This document shows positions 47,355 through 59,449 of a DNA stretch of 64,000 bases, piece after piece. The translations under genes were made by a program, and so were the position numbers. The number at the start of each line of letters is the position of its first letter. Position 1 is the stretch's first letter. Source of the stretch: Sternotherus odoratus (taxonomy: Eukaryota > Chordata > Testudines > Kinosternidae); the NCBI GenBank assembly GCA_032164245.1, contig JAVMKO010000003.1, positions 140,729,259 through 140,793,258 on the forward strand, given 5' to 3'. The notes beneath the pieces are model-generated. The model was given only the letters and a program-made list of their open reading frames with translations. It did not search any database and was not told the DNA's origin.

Positions 47355-47474
47355 GTGTGGACCAACGGACACTACTTAAAAGAATTCTCTTCTCTCAAGT
47401 GCATGGAGCCCATTTATACCCACAGTAGAATATACATAGGGACAGAACGTGAAGACATTTTTGCCTTCCTGATT

Positions 47475-50400
47475 GAGAAAGACAACCTTCATATTGAAAG
47501 CTTCTGTCTTGTGGAGACATGAAAGACAAACAAAAGCAGCATAAGAGGTGTGAACCTCCTCCAAAGCTCATGATGAGGTGTTAATAATGAGGTGTAATTA
47601 TTAATTTTTAAACTTAAACACTAATGCTGTTAACCATGTAACAAGATGTTCATCTATTCAGCAAACACAACCGACAGACTGACATGTTAACAGCAATGCA
47701 TCTGGAAATATCAAGTGTCACTGCCTAGATGAAACGTGCAGCCAACACAAAGAAAGAATTTTTGTTTGGTGCCTGAAACTCAAAAATGTCAGCACACAAA
47801 TACAACACATCAAGTGACGGTGTACAGATGTGGCTATTTACTGCCATGGTAGAACCTTCTTGGAGCAACTGCTAACAAGGTCCCTTTGACTGATTTTGCC
47901 CATACATGAAAGCTGTTAACCCTGCATCAGAGAATGTTGTTTCTCCAATGTGAACATTCTTCAATGTGTTGGTTGCAGTTTCTGTGCCATCACCAGTATT
48001 TTGCTGCCGTTATCTTGCATATATAGATATACATATATAGAGAGCTTTATTTTCCTGGAAACATCATAGAATCTACTACTGCTTCAGGAAAAGTTGCAAA
48101 AACTCTTTTTATTGTGATGCCATTGAGAGCTTACCTAGTTTTCAGTTCTCTCTTTTTTCAGTTAGATTTTTGTTTGTTTGTTTTTGTTGGAGATGTAATG
48201 TTTTGAGTTGTCTTTGATGAATTGGACCAGATGTTGGGATGGGCGTGTTTTGTCATGGCCTTGTTCTCTGTCAGGGCCACAATTCTGTTGTATGTTTTTC
48301 ATTCTCTTCAGGAGAAGCATATGCAGTTCCCCTTAGTGACTTATAAAAATTCATGAGGTCAAATTCATCCCAGGTGAAAATCCATTTACTTTTATAGAGT
48401 TAACATCAGAGATTAATTTGGCACATAATTTGATATGCTGCAAAATAACATTCTTATATAAGCTAGGTACAAGAGAGGAGCTATGCCTAAGAACATAGTT
48501 ATTGTACAAATTTTGTGCCTGCCGTGAATTTTGAACTACTGTATGAAACATATCCTGGATGAGAAAAGTTATACATCTATATTTTAATATGTGCTACCGG
48601 TAGGTGTCTCAGACATAAAAGGGAAGAGCTTTTATTGCAGAAGCAGCAAAAGGAAATGAGACAAAGGCAAGTAAGTGGGAAGAGGGCAAAGTCATACAGG
48701 ACTTATAAAAAGGATAAGGAGCATGATCTTGATCCAGTGGAGGAGAGAGGGGCAACAGAGGATTTTGAAGAGGGGGGTTACTTGGTAAGAGAATGGGCAA
48801 GGAAGATTTTAACTGAGAACTGATACACTACTTTGAGATGTGATGTGATGTATTGATGTGTAAGGAAGACTGAACATACACCGTAGATGTTTACAAGAAC
48901 CAAAAGACACTTAATTCTTCTTAAGGGAGGAGAATGAAGAAAAAACTAACTAAAGACACTTGGAGAAACTGCATCCCATAGAAAATTCAGGCAGTGAACA
49001 TTTCACAAATTTCCATCGGCAATATTCTGCCTTGCCAAAGGCCACAAGTGAAACAAGACAGATATTTCCAGGGCTTCTATTTAACAAATTACTAGCTCCA
49101 GGTTGTACTTATAACTTTCTATATTTATAAAATAGAAGGCACCTACTGTTGGTCTTTTAACCCTTTGGCATGCAGTTAAGCAAAAATATTTTGACTGGTT
49201 TCTCTCATTTGAAAGAGCGTTGATTTTTAGCAACTCTTTCAAAGGTTCAGCTTGAAATATTGATTATTTCTGACTGCTTTTCATCGGAATATTTTTCCAT
49301 AACCTTAGCTCTTCAGCAAGAAGATTTTCACAGTTCTGTTCTTTTCAAATATTCTGTGTTTCCGAAACTAGGAAATATATATATATATATAATTTTAACA
49401 ACCGTTAAAGTAAAAAAAAATGTTATTTTGCTGTTTATAGCATTTGAGGGAAAGGCATAACATATCCTTTTTTAGAAAAAGAAAAAAATGCTGCAATGAA
49501 TGAAGTGTATGCTACAAGAACAAAATGGAGGCAATTTAAAAAAAAAGATCACTTAAAAAAAATGAAAATAGGGAGGCTAGCAAATAAGCATCAAATTCAC
49601 TCAACCTGAAAAATGAAACCCCCTACTTTTAATATCTGTCCAAAAAGGATAGTGAAATATTTAGCTGTTTGGAAAGTATCTTTAAAAAAAAAAAAAAAAA
49701 AGGCAAATAGAGGGAAAGATTAGAAGGCACAGCTTAAATGAGGTGTAATATCAATGTTCTTCCTTCCTTGATGCCTTAGCAGCAAAAGCCACAAAGAAAA
49801 AAACTCTCTCTAGGTTTGTTTTAATGAAAATTCCAGCTAAAACCCCAAAAGTTTTCTGAGACACATTGGAAGAAAAAAATCAGCCTACTAGGGGAAATGG
49901 GTAGTGCGTCTTACTTTGTTCCCTAAAGAAAGACATGCCTTGGCCTGAAAAAATAAAATTATAGTGCTACAATATTTATGCAATAATGTCTCAGTCTCTT
50001 TTATGCTGATAAATTAAGTGTTTAGAAAATAATACTGCTCTCTGCAGCTCCAAAAAGAAAAAAAGGATAGTCCTTCTTAGCTCATGCATCTAAGGGGAAT
50101 GTTTCACACATATTTTCATTACTTCAGTAGGGTAAAAACAAATTTCACCCTGTTCTTGGTGTCCCTTAAGTAAAAAAACCCAACACAGATCAAGTGAGAA
50201 ATATGCAAATAAATTATGGATAAAAACTTATTTTGAAAAGTTTTAAACCAACACTGTATGACTTAACATAGTTTTCCAGAACTCTATATTCAAAATACAC
50301 AGAAAAACATTATTTGTTTTTAAAAAAATACATAGAAAGTTATCCAACTCTTATTCCTTATGTCAAGTCTAAATAATAAGAGCTCTATTAATTTAAAAGA

Positions 50401-51619
50401 AAAATCTTTTATATCCAGGTTATGTTAACGCTGTAATTTACAATGTATGAATCAAAAAAGCACTCTAGAACAGATACACAAAGGAAAATGGCCTATTGAT
50501 GCAGGCTTACATTAATGCATATGGTCCTTTTATGTGAGTGTGGCTTTTTATGTACAAGTGAAATAGAGGAAATACTGCAATTTGGCCATACATCCAGATT
50601 AGGCAGCTAGATTTCTTAGTCTCAGTGCTGCAGAGAATTCCTCTATCAGTAATCTACAAATATATTTTCTCCTGAAAGTCAGCAGACTGGCATATTCATT
50701 AATGTTTTTCATTTACAAAATGTGCCCATTACAAATACTGTATGGGAGCACATAAACTGATTAAAAGTACTATGCATATATCATTAAGACATATGCAAGG
50801 CCCATCTCTTCTGCCAGGGTGAGGTACGCTCTGAGTTTATTTTATGCAGGTACCTTTCTACCTACTTTGGTTAACAGCATGTGTGTACAATTTTTTAATA
50901 TTACACATGTGCTCAGAGAAACATTGCAATAATCTGCCATTTTCTTTTTTGCTTTGATGGCATGTAGGTCACCTCAACATTCTTCTGCAGCCAACCTGAA
51001 GAAATATGGCCAGAATTCTCCTGCATGGCTGATGTTTGGGTGGACACTGCCTGCAAAAGATTCAGCATTTGCATGCTGTGACATATTTTCTACATTCTTT
51101 GTTGAGATTGACCAGAGAAAATAAGGAGAGTATGGCTATGCTACTGACCATACTGTATATATTATGGTGACTTTATCATAACAGCCATGTTCTTCCTTTC
51201 TTAAAAATATTCTTGTTCTTTTTCTCCTGGTGTAATCTAAATGCAAGGATTGTTTACCCAATATTTGAGATGACTATTTACATTTGGATTTCTGAATCTT
51301 TTGTGGTATATCAATGATAGTTAACTATTTCATATGTAGAGAAGCCTGATAAAACAAAAACAGTGATTTGTGTGAGAAAAGCACATTAACACTATTTTTC
51401 CTTTATTTTTTTTTTTAAAAAGGCCAAAAGAATAAATATTTTTTATGAATAGGACTCAAATTTCTAAATATTTCTGCAGAATTTATGTTAATACTTTGCA
51501 AAAACAAATATACAAAAACTCCAACACTCCAACTCCAAAAACTCCAACCCCCTCCAACCCATCAGTGTATTTATTAGCAGTCTTTGATAACTTCATGCAT
51601 ATATGGTCTTTGAACATAC
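47475..51619 (-). other. THADA intron stretch; AT-rich with simple repeats
   Basis: No large element recognised. Contains (AT)n at 49374-49391 and an A-run at 49684-49701. It leads up to the donor of exon 51620-51735. Confidence 0.5.
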
Positions 51620-51735
51620 CTCTTGGCCAACCACACTTTGGCTTTTACACAAGTGATGATGTCAACTAGCCCCTGCTGAAGATTTGAATTAACTCGGTGT
51701 TTAGATTCCAAGTAGGACCCCAGCAAGTGAAAAAC
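51620..51735 (-). CDS. THADA: THADA internal exon (first of six seen here)
   Basis: 116-bp open exon on the minus strand, entered in phase 0 and left after two bases of a codon. A pyrimidine tract and ...TGTAG precede it and AAGAG|GTATGT follows. It encodes 38 residues, including LQQGLVDIITCVKAK and VWLAK. The last two bases (AG) plus the first base of exon 30597-30682 make an Arg codon. From memory of the human protein, THADA has a near-identical ...LQQGL.DIIT stretch followed by QNPCLVTRA. THADA is a large armadillo-like protein, the animal relative of yeast Trm732, which partners the Trm7/FTSJ1 2'-O-methyltransferase acting on the tRNA anticodon loop; fly THADA also acts on SERCA. No upstream exon was recognised between here and 64000. 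Confidence 0.9.
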
Positions 51736-52925
51736 CTACATTCAAAAAGAAAAAAAAAGTTGCAGACTGCTGTACAAATATTATTTTGACTCCTCAGCTC
51801 CTAGCTTTCACCCTTCTTCAAAATAACCTTGTAGAATAAAACTGCCACTAGCAAAATGACCCTTTACTATTCATGCAGAAAAGTGTATTAGTTTTGGATA
51901 AAGGCAAATTACATCTTCAATCTACTTTTCTATTACATGCATTTTTCACAATACAAAATAAAAAGCTAATTATCCCATAATAATAACCTTATAACTAATG
52001 AAATATAGTAAACAAGCTAATAACTGATTTCAACAGCAAAACAATTTAAACATATTTCTTGACACCAGCACTTTTGCATCCACTCAAAATGAGCCTATCA
52101 ATCTAAAGGTGGCAGCAAATCCATGCATGCTTATTCTATAAATGGAAATTAGAAGTAGTCCCTCTTAATGAGACTTCTATCTTTTCATCAACTTAATCAG
52201 AACAAGTACAATAATTTTTTTAAATTGTTTTAACCCATTAGGCTCAATGAAATAGTATGTGTACTAATGACATCTGTGTTAAACATTCTAGCTTTTATTT
52301 GAATATACAGGTCATACATAAAAACTGTACAAGAAATTGGTTTCATTTTTTGGAGTAATTATTCTAATTAACTGGTTATTATACAATCAACTGCATGTTT
52401 TCTTTACTTGGGATTATAAAAAAAGATAGAGGCCGCAGTCCTGCAATGAGATGTGCAGAGATGAATCCCGAAAGCCAAAATGCCTGTGCATATCTCATTG
52501 CAAATTCTGGGACCAATGTTGCAACACTGTTCTGCCTATTAACAGATTTGGTCATAATATTAAAATGATACTTTTTACTGTTTTCCTTTTCTTAGAATGT
52601 CAGCTGTTGTAGTGATGTTATCACAAGAGGGAAAAGTGTATCCCTCCTGAAGCTCTCAAAACTTGGACCCTCACTACAGCTGCTGAAGTGGAAAAAAAAC
52701 CCTACCCTACTTCTCTATATTTATGGCAGGGCTCTCCTACCTACAGAAAAGCAGAGCTGCAATGCCATCACACTTCTTCAATACCACCTCTAGGGAGTTA
52801 TGTATCAACAGACTACAAGAACTTTCCATGCTGCTGTTATACTTATGACACATGCTGTCACAGCAAACTTAATATTTATTGATTAAAAGCCATTGTAAAG
52901 TTATACAGTATTGGAACTCACACTA

Positions 52926-53121
52926 AGGCCATATCTATATGTACCGGGGATCGACCGCAGAGCACTCTCTGGTGGGCTCCAGTAATCCACCGTAATGAGA
53001 GGAATAAGGTAAGTAGACGGGAGAGCATCTCCCATCAAAGCAGCATGGTGTAGACACCGCAGTAAGTCAATCTAAGATACCTAATTTAGGTTGACTTACC
53101 CCAGTAGTGTAGACAAGGCCT
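52926..53121. mobile_element. MITE (about 195 bp)
   Basis: Left AAGGCCATATCTATATGTAC and complement of right AAAGGCCTTGTCTACACTAC form imperfect inverted ends; the inside holds GATCGACCGCAGAGCACTCT, similar to the right part of 58701-58976. Confidence 0.7.
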
Positions 53122-53124
53122 TTA

Positions 53125-55640
53125 TAAACTGTGTTAATTTTACTTGACAATTATTTTCCAACATTCAAATCTTCTAAATGTCCTTCATTTTAAAAAAATA
53201 ATCAACGTAGCTCAAATGGCAACTTGATGATGAGTGTATAAACTCAGTGCCACATTTGCTCAGCTGAACCAGGGAAAAACAAATATGTTTTTGTAACTTT
53301 TGGTAAATTTCAGCCTTGCTTGTGAAAGTAAAGCAGTCTTCTTTCAACTGCACCATCTCTGCCGCACCATCATTATGTAAAATCTCTGGCAAGATCATTC
53401 TGTAATGAGGAGTTCCAATTTTCTCAGCAACAACTAGAGATCCAACAAATGTGGAATGATTTATAACTAAGAGAACTCAACAACAACAAAACACACAAAC
53501 CAAAATAAAATTTTCTGTTTTGTTTTTTGAAAAGATAGCATTTGGGTCCCTAGTTAACTGACTAAACAATATAAAACCATAAAAGGAATATAAACATGAG
53601 TTAGTTTTTGGGGGGCGGGGGATTTATTTCTTCCATTATGATAAACAAGCACATCTGTTTCGGCATAGAAACATGGCTAAAACTATTTTAGGATCTGAAA
53701 TTGGCTTTGGAGGTGTGAAATACTCAGTTAAAACTATTCAAAGTGTAATTCCTCTACACAAGTCAAGGTATTTTTAAATTAGAAATGAAATATACAGAGA
53801 TGATCTCGTAGTGAGAAAAGATATTGTCTTAGCTATAAAATGCTGGTCATGGAATGTACACAAGAAATTATCAACCAGAAGAGGATTTATGAAATGCAAA
53901 AATCATACTATATAAATATTGTTACTGCAACAAACTGTATAACGTGTCTGGAATAAGCAAAAAGGGTTGTATAATCAACATCCTGAATTGTAATAGGATC
54001 ATGACAATTCATGCATGGACATTCAGATATTTTCCACAAGGTAAGCAATAAACATTGCATCCAGTTTCTATATAATTTTATATCAATACACCAGTAAAAC
54101 TTTAGTTTCAGAAAATAAGTCACACATGCATGAAATCATCAAAATGTTTCATATTATAACAAATATTGATAAGGAATCTTGTCACTCGTTAGGTCTCCAG
54201 GAAACGTAGGAGGAATAGATCAAATGTTATCTGTAGAATTTAAATGAAAAATATTATCTGTTCAATATGTTTTCAGTTCCATACTCTGAACTAGACCACA
54301 CTTTCTCCCTTGGCAGGATCAGAACATACCATTGTGTCTGTTTCATTCTAGGATTTATTCCCTCAAATAAAATAAATGAACACATCTGAGCACAGGAATA
54401 TTTTGAAAATTGTTTTGGGGACTGAAGTACTATGTCAACAATTAAGGTGTCTGATCACAGCAATATTTTCTGACAATGTTCAGAGCTGAATGATCAAATC
54501 AGCCACAAGAGGCATCTTAAGCACATTCTTTAAACAATTCAAAGAGCTTTTTGTCCACTTTTTCTCTAAAGCTCCTAACAGCCGTTCAACACACCAAGTT
54601 AAAAAGCAAAAACTTGCCTCCATTTTAAACAACAAAATAATCCATCACCAAGTAGCATTTATTTTTTATAGAAGAGTATCACCGTAAAAATTCCTACTCA
54701 AAGAAGTCATCTCTTCCACTCTGGGCTCCACTGCCTTTTGGGCATACGCTGTCATACCAAATTTTGGATTTCATAAGAAAACAATCAAAAATAAACATAT
54801 ATGAACAATGATGCAAAGTGGGAACTCCACTAAATATGTATTTTATATAGATACTTTTTTTCTTAAATGCAAAGTTGCAAAACAGCAAAGAGAAAGAAAA
54901 GTTTCTACCAGGAGTGATGCTGAAGAGGAGATACGGTCAACTGGCCCCTAGGTGTGGGAGTTTAGTGCTGATGGTAGAGGGCATTGACTGATGTGTAGGG
55001 AAACTGGCACAGATTGCATACTTGGGGGTTCTGTCCCGCCCCATAGTGCTCAGGTGCACTATAAAAAAACCATAGCACCAGCATTGGGAGTGTTTCCTTC
55101 ACAAACTCCTGTGACCTAAGTCTTTATGTCAATAGCCCTGTGTTTAAATTCCTACCATTCCCTACCTTCTTAATAGGCAGATGAACTTACAACAAATAGA
55201 GTGACCAGATTTCCAAATTGCACATGGTGCAGGGGATAAGCCTGCAGAGGACCAGGAGGTTGGGGAGTTTTGTGCAGGAGTGTGGCTTTGGCAGCAGGAA
55301 GTACATGAAACCAGACCTTCCCTCTCTCCCCTCCTTTTTCCATGCCACCCTATAAATTAGGGATGGGCTTGGCGGAAAGGGATGGGCAAAGTAGCAACCT
55401 ATAATAGCCCTTGTAGATACATGATCCTTGAGGTGTCATCTTTCTGCCTAATTCACCAACTGCAGTGGCTGACAGCTCCTTCAGTTGGTTGGCGACGGTA
55501 GTTTACAAATGAAGAATGAAAACAAAGAAAACAGGTACAAAATGTGCTTTTTAAAAAAATACCCCACAAACCAGGGTTCCAGTCAAAGGGTTTAGTTCCC
55601 TGAAAGCTGTGGTGTGAATGTATGGACACTGTTAATGAGT
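53125..55640 (-). other. THADA intron stretch without recognised feature
   Basis: AT-rich. The 74-aa minus frame at 53174-53398 was examined and not accepted as an exon. Confidence 0.45.
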
Positions 55641-55643
55641 GCT

Positions 55644-55713
55644 AACAGTTCCTCAGTGTGCTTTGATCACTTGCTTCAAAGCAGAGAAGATCAAAACACA
55701 CTGAGGAACTGTT
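55644..55713. repeat. Hairpin with 25-bp arms
   Basis: AACAGTTCCTCAGTGTGCTT TGATC (55644-55668) faces its complement at 55689-55713 with one mismatch and a 20-base loop. No target duplication or coding is attached. Confidence 0.85.
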
Positions 55714-55739
55714 AAATCTCATCAGCTGAATCCACACAG

Positions 55740-56000
55740 ACACTTTGGCTACAGCTGCACCGCTGTAGTGCTTCTGGTGAAGACACTTTAAGCCAATAGG
55801 AGAGAGCTCTCCCATTGGCTTAATTAATCTACCTCGATGAGAGGTGATAGCTATGCCAGCATGAGAGGCTCTCCTGTTGACACAACACTGTCTACACTGG
55901 CCCTTAGGATGGTATAACTTACTTCGCTCAGAGGTGTGGCTTATTCACACCCCTGAGAGTGATGCAAATAAGTTCTAGTGTAGACAAGGTCTTAGGCCAT
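55740..56000. mobile_element. MITE of the TCTACACTGG type
   Basis: Contains a CCAATAGGAGAGAGCTCTCCCATTGG palindrome, GTCTACACTGGCCC in the middle and GTGTAGACAAGGTCTTAGGC near the right. Related by end motif to 52926-53121 and 58701-58976. Boundaries approximate; the internal GTCTACACTGG suggests two adjacent or nested copies. Confidence 0.5.
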
Positions 56001-56014
56001 GTTTGCACTTGCAG

Positions 56015-56350
56015 CAGTTAGAATTGCCAACTTTCTAATCGCCCCCACTCACTCCATCCCCATTCCCTCTGTCGCTGGCTCTCCCCCACCCTCACTCACT
56101 TGCTCATTTTCATTAGGCTGAAGTAGGGGCACGGTGTGTGGGAGGGTGTGCGTGCTTCGGGAATGAGAGGTTCAGGGTGTGGGAGGGGGTTCTGGGCTGG
56201 GCCAGGGATGGAAGCCAGCCTGGGGGGCGAAGTCAAAAGGTTCAGAGTGTGTGTGTGGGTGGGAAGGGGAGCTCCAGGCAGAGGCAGGGGGAGTGCGGGC
56301 TCCAGGAGGGAGTTTGGGTGCAAAATGTGCATCCCCGTGTGTCTAGAAAA
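56015..56350. repeat. hAT-like end plus G-rich low-complexity block
   Basis: AGAATTGCCAACTTTCTAAT, then GGGAGGGGGTTCTGGGCTGG-type sequence shared with 2.2, 5.6, 40.5, 46.9 and 59.4 kb. Confidence 0.4.
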
Positions 56351-56379
56351 CATGCACTTGTGTATGCAAAATGAGTATT

Positions 56380-58690
56380 TTTAATCTGCTAGGGTCTATA
56401 GGTACCTATTTGCACGTATAAATACTTGTGTTTCACATGAATAGTTCTGAAAATTTTGCCATTCATTATTTTAATATTTTTCCCAAACAAATATCAACTG
56501 AGTTTTAAACATCCAGTTTATATTACTAAATTCTCTCTGTGCTGCCTCTAACACTGTGTAAGGTTTCCCAAACCACAAATAGCAGCCACCGTATTATAAA
56601 TTCCCACTATCATGCCATTCACACACACACAGGCTTTCATCATGTGTTGTGGAGTGAAGAATGGAAACCTGATTAGGTCACAGAATTTGAGACCTGAAAA
56701 TCAAAAAGTCCAGTGCATACCTTCACAGATGCTGAATTTTCTTCCTTCATAACTTTTCTGGATACATTTCTTCACATCAGCAAGACTAATCCTTTGAGTG
56801 AGAAGACTATACTGACCTATGCTTCCTTTAGAAATCAATTATACCACTACTGAATTACCAACGGATGTCACTGTTGAGTAACACAAGACACTATCTTTTG
56901 TGGTCTCAAAGAATGATAGAACAAATCAATTTTTCCTGCATTTCTTCTAGCTCACTAAGCTACTACCACAACAATGAAACATTAAATATAAAATAAAACA
57001 AACAAAAAACATTCATGTCCTTTGATTCATTAGTGGTACAAAGGTCTGAGACATTTGCTTTTTAAAGGTCTTTTTTCCTGCTTGATTTTTTGCAGGAGAA
57101 ATCCAGGTCTTGTCTATGCTGTTTTTCCTGGAAGGCAGAAGAACTAACTGGTAGGACTAGGACAGAGGAAGTACCAAGAAACTTATGCTTGAAATTTAAG
57201 CAGTGAATTAATTTTCATTCAGGCTATTTGAAGTTTTGTTTCTGTTGATGCCCATTTAACTCAAGCTCTTGTCCCCACTTTCGGACTCCGCAAGAAGACT
57301 TCCAACACGAAACAGAGAAAGCAAGATTTCATACCTGATATTCCCAATATATAGCCAACAAACCATAATCGAAATTTTTTTCTAGACTTTGCTCAAAAAC
57401 AATAAATAAACCTCAGTTAAGCTTTATCTATATCACTGAAAAATAAAAAAGGACTCAAACTCAATTCTTTATATTTACACATCAGCTTTAAGAACTATGA
57501 CATTACGCTAACCCCCATATCTTAAAAAAGTTGAATGAATTCACCACCGGATTATACTTGTTTTGAGTTACATCAGTATAGCACTGAAGCATCACAAAAG
57601 TGGATCAGGTCTGTATAAAAGAGACAAAAAAACCCAACCTGATGTGTTGATGGATTTGTTTAATAAAATGTTAGTCACTTTTTCAACCCAAGATAAATTT
57701 GTTGTGTTGCTGAATTGGTAGGCTAGTCAATTTTTAACACACAATACTGCAAATGCAACCTAACTCTCTAGCAGCTGCAAAGTTAAACTATTGTGTCACA
57801 TTTATCTCTTTTTGAAAAAGAAACAAATTGACATTTTGTAATGCCAATGTTAATCTCACAGAAGAAATTGTGGTTTTCCGATGTTCACAATAAATTTTGT
57901 TAACTGAAGGCATGAATGCTGAGAGAGCATGTTTTTGTTTAAAGAAAAAAAAGGATGTTGATGATATTCTTCACCTTTAACATGTAGCCACACACAAAGT
58001 CCCTTTTTAATGCATCATTTTTCAACAACACTTTTGCAAGTAATATAATTACAATTTTTTCAGTGAAATGGCAAGGTTAGACTTTTCTCCCCTCCAGCTG
58101 ACCTAAAGCCATAAAAAGTCTGCTTGCATGCCCTTAGCTGTGTTTGTATGAATTAAGTATACAGTATAAATATTCACATTCCTAACTCAAAGGCTGAAAC
58201 AATACTCTGACTGTTCTGCTCAGTGACTCTTGAAAAAAAGCAAACTGACATCACCCGATACTGTACATTCTCGGCATAGATCATTTATTTAACTCAGTGA
58301 AAAAATACAGATGTTTCACCAGCTGAAATAAAACACTGTGTAAATACCAAGCTTGGAAAAACATGGCACTGACTAAACTGTGGGGGTTGAAGCAACAAGA
58401 GGAGGAAAAAAAGGTGTTTGCAAAATGGCAGCAGTAAAAAGATTGCCCTTGGCCAAAGATGACAGAGTTGGAATGGGTCAGTCTCAATCTGTTGCCTGAA
58501 AATAAGAGAACAAATTCAGTTCTGTGACTGCACAACTCAGAGAGATTTGGGTTTTTATCTGGCAAAATACTACATTTTACCATACAATATATCTCACTGT
58601 GTTCAAGTTTCTCTCAAAAGAGCCATATTTTGATCATTCTATCAGAACGGGAAAGTGAAAATTGGCAAAATGGCACAAGAGCAAAAGTTG
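56380..58690 (-). other. THADA intron stretch without recognised feature
   Basis: AT-rich. One exon-like stretch on the minus strand (56710-56804) was rejected for phase and acceptor reasons. Confidence 0.45.
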
Positions 58691-58700
58691 CCTTCTCTTA

Positions 58701-58976
58701 GGCCTGGTCTACACTGGGGTGAGGGATCGATTTAAGTTATGCAACTTCAGCTACGTGAATAACGTAGCTGAAGTCGACGTACTTAGATCTACTTACCTCG
58801 GTGTCTTCACTGCAGTAAGTCGACGGCTGACGCTCTCCTGTCAACTCCGCCTGCACCTCAGCTATGGTGGAGTATACCGTAGCTGACGGGAGAGCACTCG
58901 GCGGTCGATTTATCGCATCTAGACTCAACCCCAACTTGATCACTGCCCATCGATCCAGCAGGTAATGTAGACAAGC
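58701..58976. mobile_element. Harbinger-like MITE, 276 bp, TTA duplications
   Basis: Ends GGCCTGGTCTACAC and (complement) GCTTGTCTACATT, flanked by TTA at 58698-58700 and 58977-58979. Internal palindrome CAGCTACGTGAATAACGTAG CTG. No transposase. Confidence 0.88.
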
Positions 58977-59449
58977 TTACATTCAGGTTTACAGTGAAAA
59001 CAAAAGTTATCTGCTTTGTTCCAGACAAAAATTGGAATTAAGAAAATTCTCCTTTCCAATAAGATGGAAGTCAGAAGCAAAACAAATAAACCCGTTACAA
59101 GAATAATGGGGTAAAAAGTTAAAAAGGAATTTAGGAACAATTTCTTTCTAGTTTGTGTTACTAATAAGCTACTACAAGCAACAGAAGCAATTATTATTAT
59201 TAAACATACATAATGTGGAAGCACTGAAAAACAAACACACTGTACTTGAAAATGTACAAATATAATAAAGCTGTTTTTCTGGCATGTTGGGGAAATCGGG
59301 GGTGTCGGTAAATGAAAAATGCCAGTTAATTAAGGGGGAGGGAGTTTGGGTGCGGGAAGGGTTCAGGGCGTTGCCTCTGAGAGGGAGTTTGGGTATGGGA
59401 AGGAGTTTGGGGAAGTGGCTTGGCGCGGAAGGAGGGGTGGGTGCCGGAT

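Larger units (their letters stand above)
41690..47470 (-). mobile_element. Degenerate DIRS-type YR retrotransposon, copy 2, with three insertions
   Basis: Minus-strand order: a terminus with TATGTATATTCTACTGTGGG and CTCCATGCACTTGAG near 47400-47460, comparable to copy 1; gag-like region 46600-45150; RT start near 43760-43900 (FHVNIHPFHGRFLRF in a broken frame); RT core at 43635-43336 (LGVSVNMQKSILTPIQTVDF IGATLDS); RNase H-side fragment at 42890-42663. Insertions: hAT element 46779-47354, LINE tail 44225-44465 and solo LTR 41956-42449. Unlike copy 1 it keeps a gag-like part. Many stops, so not active. The 3' boundary near 41690 is approximate. Confidence 0.75.

Noticed and set aside
49374..49391. 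CRISPR or other array
   Set aside because: Simple (AT)n run; no repeat-spacer arrays exist anywhere in the window.
53174..53398. Possible exon on the minus strand (ILPEILHNDGAAEMVQLKED)
   Set aside because: No good acceptor/donor pair in phase with THADA exon 51620-51735, and no remembered THADA match.
56710..56804. Exon-like stretch on the minus strand ending GTGAAG|GTATGC
   Set aside because: Ends in phase 1 while the next known THADA exon needs phase 0, and the acceptor side lacks a pyrimidine tract.
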